Assembly (NCBI GenBank): GCA_963971425.1
Contig: OZ020520.1
Coordinates: 24,694,754 to 24,758,753, forward strand
DNA from: Bryoerythrophyllum caledonicum
Lineage: Eukaryota; Streptophyta; Bryopsida; Pottiales; Pottiaceae
Length of the DNA stretch: 64,000 nt
Reading direction: 5' to 3'
The notes under the pieces were generated by a model. The model saw only the letters and a program-made list of their open reading frames with translations. It had not been told where the DNA came from and ran no database searches. The position numbers and the translations under genes were made by a program. This document shows positions 46,696 through 58,799 of the stretch, one piece after another (positions within the stretch are counted from its first letter, which is position 1; each line of letters starts with the position of its first letter).

Positions 46696-48348
46696 TCAAG
46701 AAGTATCAATGTAATTTATGATTTCATTTGCATGTTCTACTCTGGTTTCTTGAAAATATAAAATATGAGCTGCTTGCATATTATGATCACTTTTATAATC
46801 AATGTGATGTTTTTGTAATGAATTTATATTGATACTCTGGATAATTATATGTGAATGACGCATTGTTTGTAATCTTGGTACAAGAAATTCCCATTTTGCA
46901 ATTGAATTTAATCTGTTCATTTCATCAGTAACACATGCATCTACACGAAAATTGGAAATAGTTAATGGAGCAAGTAAATATAATTTTTCTTTGGTACGCA
47001 CACGAGATAATGCTACATAAGTTAATCCGTGTTTATTAATATTACTTGGATTAAAAGCTACATCATCCAATGATAAACCTTGCGAGCGATGAATTGTTCG
47101 TGCTGCGGCTAATTGAATAGGAAATTGTATACGTGTTAAAAGATACTTGTTATTCTTGCTAAGATTTATTTCTTTTGAAACTAACTCTATAGGAGTCCAA
47201 GTAGAATCTACATTTTGATCTTCATATAATTGAGCATTTGCGAACCTTGCAGTTTTACCAATTTTTTCATTGAAAATTTTTATCCATACATATGTTTTAT
47301 TGTTAATTGATGTGGCTGTTTTGAATAATCCATCTGCTCCATGAACAAGTCCATCTGAGGTGGCATAATTGTGGGTGAGTTCCACCAACATATTTTTTTT
47401 AACTTTGATTGTAGTTTGAAGTCCGGCAGTTTTATTTGGATTGTCTGGAATTTTAAATGTTGATGGTAGTGAATGATGTCGAATATCAATTGCTTCAAAA
47501 TTAAATGTAGGTTCTGTAGATTTCATAAACTCTCTATTGTTATGAGCAGATGTTTCCGTATTAGTGTAATATAAATAAGGAATTATTGAACTTTCTGGAG
47601 GTTTTTTCAAACATAAATTATTTATGAATTCCACATCTTCTACTGTATGAGTTGCCTTTCGGAATCTATTTAATATATTTATAAATATGGGATCATTTTG
47701 ACGCACAATGGTTTGTAGCTCGTAGCATTTCATATGTTGATGCCAAAAATTTGGAGCTATAGCATTAAGACCATAGTCAAGTTGTTGAAAAACCCATTTA
47801 TCTCTTACTGGAGGAGCTTGATAAAAATCACCAGTGACTATAACATCTAAACCTCCAAAAACTTTATTTTGTACATGCATAATTGAACGAAGTCGTTGAT
47901 CAATAGCATGTAACATTCTAGCACCTACTAGTGATACTTCATCAAGTACAATAAATCGCAATTCTTCATATTGATCTGTTAATTTATTCAGCATTTCTGA
48001 AGATAAATTATTAAGATTTTCAAGTGATTGATTGATAGGAATATGTAAAGCTGAGTGAATAGTAGTTCCATTGATATTAAAAGCTGTTTTTCCTGTGTAA
48101 GCCATAAGTAAGGCTTTTGCTTTTAACGGATTGGAATGTAGGTCTTTATGATAAATACGTAACAATCCTTGAATTATGGCATGAAGTGTGTATGTTTTTC
48201 CTGATCCTGCACCTCCAGTAAGAAACAAATATAATGATTCATTTGGAAAAGTTCTTTTCCTATACATTATATCATCATAAATTGATCTTTGCTCTTCATT
48301 AAGAGATCTTAGTATTCCAAAATATTCGTCATTTTTCATAAGTTCCAA
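46696..48348 (-). pseudogene. Helentron PIF1-like helicase domain
   Basis: Superfamily 1 helicase motifs are intact: Walker A LFLTGGAGSGKTYTLHAI, motif II FIVLDEVSLVGARML, GGLDVIVTGDFYQAPPV, and the C-terminal AARTIHRSQGLSLDDVAF and TYVALSRVRTKEKLYLL. The end of the ORF already contains the start of the endonuclease (SININSLQKHHID, LYFQETRV). It stops at TGA 46696-46698, with the same frame continuing into the next ORF. Confidence 0.9.
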
Positions 48349-48362
48349 AACATTATTGTTAT

Positions 48363-50090
48363 CTACTGATGTATTTTGTACGTATTTGTAGACTTTGGTT
48401 TTATATAAATATCACTAGCTAAGTCATATTTTTCAGTATTCATGCTCATTACAATCGATTCCGTTTCTTCAATAGATGCATCTTTCCAAATATCAAAATC
48501 CTGACATAAAACCAATTCATTTGCAAAATCTTGAAGATCTATCCATTCATCACCACAATCTTCTAATGCATTTTTTTGTATTTGGTAGTTAAATTTTTTT
48601 CGATTACATGAAACCATTTCTACTTGTTCGTCATATGCTTCTTTCCATGTTTCCTTTCCAATCTTTTGAGACTCTTCAGATACATTGAAAGGAACATATA
48701 GTAATAATTGTTCACGACACCAATTTTCTATATCTTTTATTTTATTGTAATGAACAAATCTTATTATTTTAGACTTTCTTCGGATCGAGATTTTATTTTT
48801 ATAATAGTTATAGTCTGCTACAAAGGCAGCCAAACATATGTTTTCTAAATTACTTGGTCTATCAATGTATTTATCTATAATAGATTTGCACATAACTTCT
48901 GTGCAATCTTTGTCTAATTTAAGTAATTGGTTTTGAGGTTTTAAAATAAATGCACGCTCTTGTGATGGTGATGTATTTATAAAACCAAATGAACGAGAGC
49001 AATGATATAATGGTATTGATAAAATAAGATATATTGCTAACTGAGCTGACATTTGTTGGGCATTTAAAAAGGCATTTCCTAGTTTCAAAATTCTTAAATT
49101 AGCATCTGTTTTTTCTGCAATACATTTTTGTAAAATTGAATTTAACTCTACAGTAATAGTTTTATCAACTTTTGTCATAAAGGATGTACAATAAGTGGCA
49201 GCAGCATATGGATCTAATATAAATTGAACATCTGTATTTGCATACCAATTATGAGCTATAATTTTGTTAAAAGCATTGGTACATATATTACTTAATGAGC
49301 ATTTTAGAAACACTTGTGGTCTTTTAAGTTGGCTACATAACACCAATATGTAAGTTTGTTCATCAATTTCAAATTTTGATAGAAATTCATCAAATTCAAC
49401 CTCAGTTCCTACCTCTACATTTTGCAAATATGTAAAAATTTCTTTAGCCTTCTTTTTTAAGAATGATAGTATAGAGTCGTTTGTCTCAGCGAGAGGTTCC
49501 AATACCATTGTACGATTCATTGGAGGAAGTGGGTAATGAAATCTACATATAGATTGTCCTTTCTTTTTGCATGTTCGTGAATGTTTATGGGTTTGGGCTT
49601 CTTGTAAAGCTGCAGGTAACAAACTCTTATCACTGGATATGTATTTATCAACAAAACTTTCAATTTCTTTGTTGGAATTAGTTCTAAATTGAGGTGCATT
49701 TTTTACCCAAATTACAGCATGCTCATGTTCACTTCCACGATGTTGAAATTCGGTTATAAAAAAAAAATCCAAAACTTCTCCTAAAATAGATGATTCTTTT
49801 TTGAGCAAATCTCGAAAAGCTTTTGTACGATGATTATAGTATAAAGCGCAAGTCACCGGATCAGACCTTATTAACTCAGCAATATGACTAGATTCCAATA
49901 AATCAAAATGTGGTAAATTGAGTCGTTTAGAGTTTAGCTTATACAAAGTTTCAATTAATGGTATCCACAATCGTTCTGCACTTGTCAAAGTAATAAAAAA
50001 AGTTGGAGGTCCCAATTGTCTAATCATAGCAAACAAATTTTTCCTTAATCCTTCAACATAATCTGGTGATGTGCGTAATTTCTCTAAATC
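48363..50090 (-). pseudogene. Helentron Rep (HUH nuclease) domain
   Basis: The Helitron-like N segment NLFAMIRQLGPPTFFITLTS leads to the HUH motif in EFQHRGSEHEHAVIWVKN and to a cysteine-rich strand HKHSRTCKKKGQSICRFHYP. The paired tyrosines expected of Rep fit DPYAAATYCTSFMTK. HUH Rep proteins nick one strand and join ends during rolling-circle transposition. The frame changes near the 3' end (about 48380) before the helicase part. Confidence 0.85.
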
Positions 50091-50093
50091 TCA

Positions 50094-51596
50094 AAACCCT
50101 ATATGAGATTGTAAAAGTTTATCAAGATTGGGTTCATCAACAACTTGCCCAGCGGTTAATCTTCTTCCTGAAAGCTTACCTTTTCGAATTCGAATCCAAC
50201 TAGAATTCCTTACTTTTTGTATACAGATTTTAATTGCTTTGAAGAAAATATTTTCGATGTTTGTAGCAAAATCATGATCCTTGTGCAAAATCTCCCAACT
50301 TGCTATTTGATGATAAGAAAAGTTTTCATTAATGTTTTCATTCCTAGGATGTCCATAAAATAATGTTGGATGATTCAATTCTTCACTAAACTTGTCTTTA
50401 AAAATTCCTATAGGAGAATATTCTTGACCGGGAGCAACAGATAACATCTTATCAAAATCATGAATTTTATCAGATTCTAAGAAATTATGTACTAAAGTTT
50501 CACTTGGTGGATTATCAATTTCTTCTTCAAAGTCATTTTCATTTATAGTATCACATTGAATATCTAAATTCATACTTGCTTTTAGGTGTAAAGAAAATAA
50601 ACTATACCACTGTGGACGAATTCTAACATTACATTCTTCATAAATGGATGTTTTTATTAAATCCTTCAATGCTAACATTGTCTTATTTGGTCGTATGTTT
50701 CCTGCCATATATGGGGACTTATATTCTAATCGGCGTTTTAATAACACCCCAATTGTTGTTCCATCTTCAGGTAAACGTGGAAGAATGGATTGTGTTAAAT
50801 CAATATTTGCAGGCACATTTACAATACTTCCATGTAATTTGTATTGACCATAATTGTACAATCTATGTATTTGTGCAAATGCTAAGCGTGGTGATATTAA
50901 TCTTTCTTCTAGTGATGTCAATTCTTTCACACTTGTAATGATATAATTTCTTGAAATGTTATTTGGAACACAAAAAACTGGAATCTTCTCATTTTTAACA
51001 CAATTTAAACAAATATTGCATACATATAAATTTTCATCTTGTTTTAATACAAGACTTCGATGAAGAAAATTGTTTATTTGGTATAGAAGCTTTTCATTTA
51101 TCAAAGTAGATGATGAAAGAAAATTATATCTTTCACACAATTCACATACAAAGGTTGGGGTATCATTTAATTTATCATGAAATTTAACAAAAGGGTCATT
51201 TTTTCTTTTTTGTAACTTTTGAATTAAAGTGGAATTGGCTTTTGCTTTGGATGATAGAAGTTTCATTCGCTTAACTATTTGTACTGCAGTTTTATTGAGG
51301 GTTGGATTTTTGATAACAAATGAATTTGCTTTATCAACATAAGTGTTATTGACATCATTGTTTATAATTTTTTCTAATTCAACATCCATCTCTTTCCATC
51401 TAGTATATGATCGTTTTTTTGGTGATGTATAACATTGGGTTGAATGTAAAGTAACATCAATTGGAGTGATGTGAGAATCTATTACTTGTGATTTTTTCAA
51501 TATGGGGGTCTTAGGTTTTAAATTTCCAGATTTCAAGTTTCTAATGTGACGCATTACTTGATTCATTGTTAAATCAAGTTCGTTTTTCTGAAACAA
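50094..51596 (-). pseudogene. Helentron linker with zinc-finger-like motifs
   Basis: About 500 codons join the OTU and Rep parts. A Cys pair FVCELCERYNF and a second pair YVCNICLNCVKNEKI look like a zinc-binding region typical of the N-terminal part of Helitron proteins. The ORF ends at TGA 50091-50093, after which the same frame continues DLEKLRTSPDYVEGLRKNLF, the start of the Rep region, so the stop is a nonsense mutation. Confidence 0.8.
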
Positions 51597-52591
51597 AAAA
51601 TTTGTAGCAATTTCGGAAGTCGTTGAATACTAGCAATTTCGGAAGTCGTTGAATACTTTGACATTAAAGTTCTTAAAAGGTCATCTAAATCTACAGTCCA
51701 AAACATTCGTTTAATTTTTTTATTTATATTTCCTACCAAATTTTGATCCATGTCTAATTTCGGTTTGGATTTTATAATTGTTTCATTAGCTACACTAGGA
51801 AATGAGCCCATGTACATTTCATTGTTGAACACAACATCATTTCTATTTTTTGTTAATAAGTCTTTGGAGTTAAAAATATCATGGTCAAATGTTTTAGTTG
51901 AAGTACTTGAATTTAAACATTGTTCATTGAAATTTGATTGCCAACTAGAGAGATATGTTTGATTTGATTCATCCTGAATCAATGTCTCTTGTGAACTTAG
52001 AACCTCAATTTCATGTGATGAACTTGAATCTAAATCAATCACATCATTATGACATTTATTTGTATTATTAGTATTACAACTATTATCATTGGATAAAATT
52101 ACCGGCATTGATTGGTGTATTTTTTCAATAGGTTCGTAATGAGAGTTTCCAAATGCTAAATATAATGGTTCCAATTCAAATTCTTGTCCAGATATACTAA
52201 TGATTTTTGCACTATTATTAAGCCAAACATAAATGGGTTTTTGTAAATAGTCGGAGATCCATTTGATGGTTGTAAAGTCCCCCCAAAGTCCACCATTACT
52301 TGCACTAAGAACCATTTTTTTTATATAGTCATGCTCATTATATACACCTTCATGTAAATCATGCAACCATTGAGGATTTATTTCTTGATTTCGTGTTTGT
52401 AGTGCTTTTGGTGTATTTAAAACTAAGCATTGGGCAAGATGATTCATAGAATTTTTTCTTAAGAGAATAGATGAAATCTCATAGTCCAAGAGATATGAAA
52501 TAGAGTCGAATAAACAATCACCAACAATGAATTTATAAGTAGTAACTCGACGTAAATTACACTCTTTTAATTTCTCATCTATAAGAGCCAT
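51569..52591 (-). pseudogene. OTU cysteine protease domain of the Helentron protein
   Basis: The N-terminal domain begins MALIDEKLKECN and contains the OTU catalytic Cys motif KFIVGDCLFDSISYLLDY and the His motif AFGNSHYEPIEK about 130 residues later, so the catalytic pair is preserved. A Ser/Asn-rich linker follows. The frame is thrown out after SKYSTTSEIA by a 26-bp tandem duplication; with a single copy the frame runs directly into the next ORF (NFLFQKNELDL). OTU proteins remove ubiquitin-like modifiers; the role in Helentrons is unknown. Confidence 0.85.
51604..51655. repeat. 26-bp tandem duplication that breaks the Helentron ORF
   Basis: TAGCAATTTCGGAAGTCGTT plus GAATAC occurs twice back to back. 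Since 26 is not a multiple of three, it shifts the frame by exactly the offset seen between the OTU ORF and the next ORF. Confidence 0.95.
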
Positions 52592-52784
52592 TATATCAAT
52601 TTATATATATATATTAATTGAAACAAATCTATAGTGATAAATGTTTGATAAAAAGTATTTACAAAGTCTAATTTTTTAATTTACAAATAAATTTTGAAAT
52701 AATGAAAATAATAATGGTAGGAAATTCTATATTGTAAAACAAGTTGATAAAAATGAATGCTACAAAGTGAAATAATAAAGGTGA

Positions 52785-53130
52785 GAAAAGGTTTTTGAGT
52801 TTATGCTTTTGAGTTTATGCTTTTGAGATCAGGCTTTTGAGTTCATGCTTTTGAAATCATGTTTTTGAGTAATTTGAGTAATTTGAGTAATTTGAGTAGT
52901 TTGAGTAATTTGAGTAATTTAAGTAGTTTGAGTAATTTGAGTTTTTGAGTTCATGCTTTTGAGTTCATGTTTTTGAGTTCATGCTTTTGAGATCATGTTT
53001 TTGAGTTCATGTTTTTGAGTTCATGCTTTTGAGTTCATGTTTTTGAGTTCATGCTTTTGAAATCATGTTTTTGAGTAATTTGAGTAATTTGAGTAATTTG
53101 AGTAGTTTGAGTAATTTGAGTAATTTGAAA
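52785..53130. repeat. Minisatellite upstream of the Helentron ORF
   Basis: Two unit types alternate: TTTGAGTTCATGCTT-like 16-mers and TTTGAGTAA-like 9-mers. The whole pattern is repeated twice (52790-52935 and 52938-53128). Helentron-related elements often carry short tandem repeats in their non-coding parts, so it may belong to the element. Confidence 0.85.
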
Positions 53131-53661
53131 GTTTGGAGGATAGATACCCCTTTGGAGGAAAACAATAACACTTTACTTTTATAAAGAGAAATACAATATA
53201 CTATTGCTCTTAATCTTCTCACACTAAACTTCTCCCAGGAACACACCAGAAGATTTAGGCTGTGTAAACTAACTAATCTGCTGATGTGAGGAACGACATG
53301 CACTGCCCTCCAAAGCACTGCCGAAGCACTACCCATGAACACCAAGGACTTCGAATGGGCTGCAATGTTGAAAAAATAGAGGCCACCTGTTTTCGTTTAC
53401 AAAACCCAGCCTAGAAACTGAACTAATTTGTGATATCACTAGAACAAGCTAGGCCAGATCCAATAGAAAGCGCTGCCATGCTAACATACATCTGGCTGAG
53501 GAGTAACAACATATGAAACAAAAGCAGTGGAACATAGAAAAGCGACGTTGAGCATCCTCTTGGTAGCTATGGGGAGGGCGGCCATGGCAAGCAAAAATGC
53601 ACAAAGATACAAAATTTAATTATATGGAAATTAGATATAAATATACAAGACATCAATGAAC

Positions 53662-55014
53662 TCACTTCGCCTTGGTTAAAGATTCTGACCCTATGGAGAC
53701 TCCCATATCGTCCAGCTTCCTTTTAGGAGGTGTTCTAAAAGTACCCTCACTACCTTGTGAAAAATTCGTATCTATAACACTAGTACTAACCTCCATATTT
53801 TCTTCATAGCCACACAGGACAACCATAGGTGTCAAAGAGTAGATACCTTTCACTTTTAAGCTTGACAAAAGCTTAATTTGATTACCACGTGAGAGAGCAA
53901 GAAATTGCTCCTCACTCATCCTTACTAATGCTACCAACCACTGACCCTCAATGGTGATGGAGTATTCTCCATCACCATTTACTATTTTCGTACAAAGGTG
54001 TGCTTTTTTCACGACCTCTTGCATACAACGACAGTGATTACAGTAAAAACCTCCTTCTATTACCATCAAATTAGTATACTGACATTTGATGCAATGATGC
54101 TTAAAGGGAGCAACCGAAGGTCTTTCAATGGAGAGTATTCCTTCCACCTGTAAAAAACAAAAGGGATAGTTAGATGTGAAAAAATGGCATTTTACTATGG
54201 TAAATGGAAAAAGTTAAAAGACTGCAAAACTTACCGATTTACATGCCGTCATTGTTTTCTTCCCAATCTTTTCAAACACCCTTTGCAACTCCATTCTGGT
54301 GCTTTCATCCACGACAGGGGTGATGATGGTGTGATTTCTTGTAATGAGATATTTATCTCCGGAAAGGGTTGTTGAAATGTTCTTGAAAAGCACCATAACA
54401 CATAATCCATTGTTGAATGCCTCTACAACTTGTTCATATTCTAGTTTAAATTGGTCAGAGAAAGCTAAGACAACATAGTCTCCTTCTTTGATACCATCTG
54501 CAACTACCACTTGGTATAAATTTCCATACTTCCCAGCAAAAGACCCCCTCACCTCTATCACACACACTGCAATAGTTGCACTTGCCCACACCTCATGGGA
54601 ACGGGCCCTGAATTCTGAAACAGTGTCAGTATGATAAAATTCGGGAACAAAACCAATAGGGATCGGTTCTACCAAGCTCACAACAGTAGAAGACATAACT
54701 TTCAGAACAAACATCAGATCCCCTTTTTCATGCGACTTTGCACTTTTCTTTGCCACTCCAAAATTCTCGACTCTAATAATTTGTCCTATACGAAGCTTGG
54801 ACTCGTGTGCTCTAACCTGTTCCTCTTTCACACTTAATGTGACGGTTGTAAAACCCTGGCTGTCTACCAGATCACAATGAAGGTATTTAAACTCAATCAC
54901 CTTGGTAGAATCGTAGTTACCATAACGATTCAACACCTTCCCTTCAAAGGCTACATCTCTCAAACCCTCCATGATCTCATCAACGGACACAACCATTCTC
55001 CTCCTCTCAGCCAT
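53662..55014 (-). CDS. RPA1-like single-strand DNA-binding protein
   Basis: Two exons, 55014-54235 and 54147-53662, are joined across a short GT-AG intron (GTAAG donor, TTTTTTACAG acceptor) and give 421 residues from ATG 55012-55014. The first exon has two OB-fold-like domains in the style of RPA DNA-binding domains A and B; the second carries a zinc ribbon HHCIKCQYTN...YCNHCRCM, then a third OB-like region and a basic tail (PPKRKLDDMG). RPA1-like genes are common cargo of plant Helitrons. It lies 1.1 kb upstream of the Helentron ORF on the same strand but has higher GC, so it may be cargo, a captured gene or an older neighbour. No breaks were seen. Confidence 0.7.
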
Positions 55015-56635
55015 TTCCTCACGACCTCTACTCACACACAATGGAACAGACTCAAATTGCAAATACTACACTCTCTCTAATAAATGCTACACTGTCTCAA
55101 ACTTCACAAGCTACACACACTGTCAAACTGAAATGTGGGTAAGAATCAATCCTGGGGCCACTCTTCATATAGGTGCCGAATTAATGTTGCCGCAAACCGC
55201 CGTCAATCCGCTGCAATGGCATTAACTATGGTCTGACAAAGTTATCAGTTCGAAGATCCACTTCTCTATGCTTTGACTAGATTTTCCACAACTCTGACCA
55301 GACCTGCAACTAAACTAATTACGCCAACCAGACATCAGTTTAATAATACTCAATTATCACAAGTTACTGAGCTTAGCCGAATTTAATTTCAATAGTGCCT
55401 AGAACTGAGTACGCAATGAAACCAGAAGGTACAACTTCGTGCACAATGACCAGCATCATTAAACCTGCACGGTTAAAAGTGCAAAAAAAATTCAGTGTCA
55501 AGAAATAGTTTTAAAAAGTTCAAAACTCGAAGTCATGAGAAGGAGCTCGCTACAGCAGCTTGAACAAAACATCCCATAACCGCTTCTGATTGGAAGCAAA
55601 AATCTAGAAAGTTAACTTACAATCTGTAATATTCATCTGTAATATTAAATCTTCTTAAGACTAGCCACTATATCTTCCAACGCCGTTAAGAATATGCTGC
55701 ACACAAATGAAAGGTACATTACAATTTAGGAACCGAAACAGAAGTTCACATCAGGTTTGTATATCTAACATGTAGCTGCAACTTCCAGCCATACTATTCA
55801 CATTTGTATAATCATAGACATACGAGAAAAAATATTGGATATTACGTTAATGAAATATTCTCATCACAGCCTGAAGTTTGTTACGACCAAGGACTTTCTG
55901 TACCACATGCGAAAAGTCCAGAAATGACTAGTCTAGATGTACCAACCTCGGCATGTAACAGTTGGGTGGAACTGCCTATCCAGAAACTGCTCGGCAACGT
56001 AAAGCGTCTCACCAGCTGCCAAGAATAAAATCTCATCAGAACATTTTTCTACTGTATTACACAACAGAAAATCACCTGCACGAGAGAAATGCTGCCTGTT
56101 TGCAAATGCACACTCATCATGTTCAAGTTGGTCGTGCATCACCGTTGGAGACAAGAGATGTTGAAGCCGGCGTCACCATTTTACCTCACAATCCACGTCA
56201 CAACCAAAGTCCACTCTTATCTGTGAAAAAAGGAAAAACAAGTTACATACCGAACTAGAAGTACTTGAAAGCAACAAGACTATAAACCCTCGACGCATCT
56301 TCAAACATCACTTGACAAAAAACAGACTGATAGCTAGCAAATTCTAAAAATTTATGTTTGCCAAAGGAATAACCATTTACAAAATGAGAGCAAAGTCTGC
56401 AGTAATCAAGCCATACACGATTCAAACCAAGACGTGAAAAATCATCTAAAATGATCACCGATGTCTTTTCATCACCAAACTCCTCGACTAAGCTCCAGGA
56501 TACGTCGTTGTTAAGAGAAAACATTGTTCAACAAGAAAGTTTCACAATGTAAAGACCCCCAAGGTTAATCGTTAACATATATGACAGATTCACATGAGCA
56601 ACAAATAGTGCTCCAGCAATGACCACGAACTAACC
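55015..56635. other. Region between RPA1-like gene and enolase fragments
   Basis: Minus-strand ORFs at 55933-56154 and 56255-56524 have no recognised domain; the second begins with MFSLNNDVSWSLVEEFGDEK. They could be further exon fragments of unknown genes, but no splice pattern ties them together. Confidence 0.35.
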
Positions 56636-57096
56636 TGGTAAAGTGGGAGCTTGGAAACCCCAGCCTTGCAGACAGCGAGTGAACCTGCCAAGATAGCGTT
56701 AGCTCCCAACTGCATAAAAAGAAACCAAAATCAGAATTTCACATCCTGTAGCAACCATTCAGTCCCGTCCCGAATGCAACATCAACACAAAAGACAAAAC
56801 TCTCTACATTTCTAATCTCGAATTACGCAAAAAAAGTTACATCGATACCTTCTGCTTGCCTCCATCCCTCAACTCCAATGCCTCGTACACACCTTCACAA
56901 AACACAACCACAGCTAATCGTCAACACAACCATCAACCCTTGATCAATCCTCCAAAAATCCAATAACCGAACCACATGCCAAATCGAAAGGAAAAAAACA
57001 CAAGCCCTCAAAAAACAAACGAGTATCTCACCACTGGAAGCACCGCTGGGCACCGCAGCACGGTACCATGACCCATCAGACCAGTAAATGAGGCAC
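56636..57096 (-). pseudogene. ENO: Enolase gene fragment, three exons with the middle one missing
   Basis: Three exon-like blocks with GT-AG borders encode separated parts of enolase: 57096-57032 (SDGSWYRAAVPSGASSG), 56892-56849 (GVYEALELRDGGKQK) and 56709-56636 (LGANAILAGSLAVCKAGVSK). The first two join in correct phase. Between the second and third, enolases have a further ~50 residues including the WGW motif, absent in the 139-bp gap. No N-terminal exon or the rest of the barrel was found nearby. Enolase converts 2-phosphoglycerate to phosphoenolpyruvate; this copy cannot. It is a genomic (intron-containing) fragment, not a retrocopy. Confidence 0.8.
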
Positions 57097-57363
57097 CTGA
57101 AGTAGACAATGAGGCACAATGAGGGATGGAGGCATGTTTATACTTCTATCAAACGCCAAAATGGGATGACCGAAAAAATGGGATCTGCAAAAAAAATGGA
57201 TCTCCCTCTCTAGGGTTAGGTGTTACCGTTGAAATCATCGTGCTCTTCTTCTGGTAACTCCATCCCCTGCCCTGGTTTTCTCACCTCCCGATAAACCGAA
57301 TCTCTGCTGTCCCGAATCCAACGGTTTTCAACCACAATCCTTCGACTATCCAATGCGGTGATT

Positions 57364-58109
57364 TCACGCATCCTCGGGTGTTTTGTTTATTGACCACCCA
57401 TCAACTCTTGAAACTCCATGAAATCCACAAATCCATGTGTAGCCCATGGTCACAGTTCCCGATGGGTTTGCTGCTGGCTGAGGCTGGAAATAACTCGAGC
57501 CATTCGCTGGTGTCATCTGCTGCGGTGGATAACCTTGCATCATGGTGGGCACCGTACCGGGCGCAGAGTTCGGGTTAAAATTCGGAGCTTGGTTCGACGA
57601 AGGATATGCCGACCATTGCTGGGTGTGCGATTGTTGTTGATAATATCCGTTTGTTTGGGAAACCTGCGCAGCTCCGTTACTTGCAACTTGCGTTGAGCAT
57701 ATCTCTTGGGTTTGAATATACGCGCCTTGGACGTTTCCCTGAGCGTTAACCTGCACACCCCCGGCGACTTGGGTGACGACCGTGGTTTTCACTTGGGTGA
57801 CACAGCTCTGCTCCATCCACTCCGTTTATCCACGCTGCTAATCATCTGCTTACATACCTCAAGCGAGTGCCCCTTATCCCCGAGACTAACCAAGACCGAT
57901 TGCAATTCGCTGGCCGAAATCTTACCTCTCATTGGATCATGCACAAGCGACGCCTCCGCACTAACCGACGACACCGCGCTTGTTTGATGAAAATCAATAA
58001 ATTCCGCCACACTTATAAACCCATCATCATCCTTATCAATCTGTATCATCAGCTCCTGCACCTCCCCGTCCGAAATCTCACCCCCGAGCGACGTCAACAC
58101 CTTACTCAA
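57364..58109 (-). pseudogene. EF-hand (calmodulin-like) gene fragment with a Gln/Pro-rich tail
   Basis: The 5' ORF (58109-57789) has no ATG and opens inside an EF-hand protein: KVLTSLGGEISDGEVQELM, then the calcium loop DKDDDGFISVAEF, and a second degenerate hand SLGDKGHSLEVCKQMISSVDK that stops short of its loop. A frame change leads into 57816-57364, a Gln/Asn/Pro-rich tail (NGYYQQQSHTQQWSAYPSS). The missing start, broken second loop and unrelated tail suggest a truncated chimera. It lies on the same strand as the enolase fragment and RPA1-like gene. Confidence 0.6.
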
Positions 58110-58379
58110 CTCTGTTTCTGGGGTTTCCTGTTTCTGGGGTTTCTGTTTCTGGGTTTTTCCATTCCGCGTTCACATTCTAGATTTTTCCTGTTTCTGGGTT
58201 TTCTGGCCTGCAGGTAAGTGTGAACGCAAAAAGAAATAGGTCATTGGACTTTTTGCGAAATCGTTGCGGGCCTCAATACAAAGCCTCTGTCTAGGACAGA
58301 GCCAATAAATCATGCACAAGAGCATCTACGTGTGGGTATACTTCACTGTTCATTTTTTCACAAAAATCATTGTAGTTCA

Positions 58380-58799
58380 TTAATTCCTAATGGACCAAGC
58401 CTTGTGCTTCACCAAAACCACCCCAAAATTGCCACTTTGATATGAGATATTTTATGACTAATTAAAACATCCGTTTACTTTTTCAACCGTAGGATCTTCA
58501 AGCTAACTACCATAGATGAACCTCTAATTTGACTTAAAATAATTAGAAAAGTCCATGCCGAATTAAGTGGAAAACAATTTTTTGAAAATGCCGAATTTAT
58601 TGGAAATTTATGTTTATGTAGATTTTGTCGCATTGAGAGACATCAAAGGGGATTAAGGCTTGGAAAGGTCTTCATTCATGGCCTCTCATGCATGAAGTCT
58701 TGGATTTGGAAATCAATCCAACCAATCCAACGGTTCAATCACTCCCAACAAATGAGCCCCTTCGACCACTTTTTGGTCTCTTTGTCGTTAAAGGGTTAA
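58380..58799. mobile_element. TTAA-bounded MITE, copy C (diverged)
   Basis: It opens TTAATTCCTAATGGACCAAG and closes GTCGTTAAAGGGTTAA. Internal text such as TCAACCGTAGGATCTTCAAG matches copies A and B. At 420 bp it is older than copy B by sequence divergence. Confidence 0.65.

Larger units (their letters stand above)
46198..52591 (-). mobile_element. Helentron-type Helitron coding region (OTU-Rep-helicase-endonuclease)
   Basis: Five minus-strand ORFs were once one reading frame of about 2,100 codons: OTU protease (52591-51569), zinc-finger linker and Helitron N region (51596-50091), Rep (50036-48363), PIF1-like helicase (48348-46696) and endonuclease (46653-46198). The breaks are a 26-bp tandem duplication (51604-51655), TGA at 50091-50093, a frame change near 48380 and TGA at 46696-46698. 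OTU and apurinic-like endonuclease domains define the Helentron group, mostly described from animals, fungi and oomycetes. The coding region is far more AT-rich than the host genes. Termini were not identified. Confidence 0.88.

Noticed and set aside
46198-52591. Reading the five Helentron ORFs as an operon-like set of separate genes
   Set aside because: The domain order, in-frame continuations past TGA and the 26-bp duplication show one broken polyprotein.
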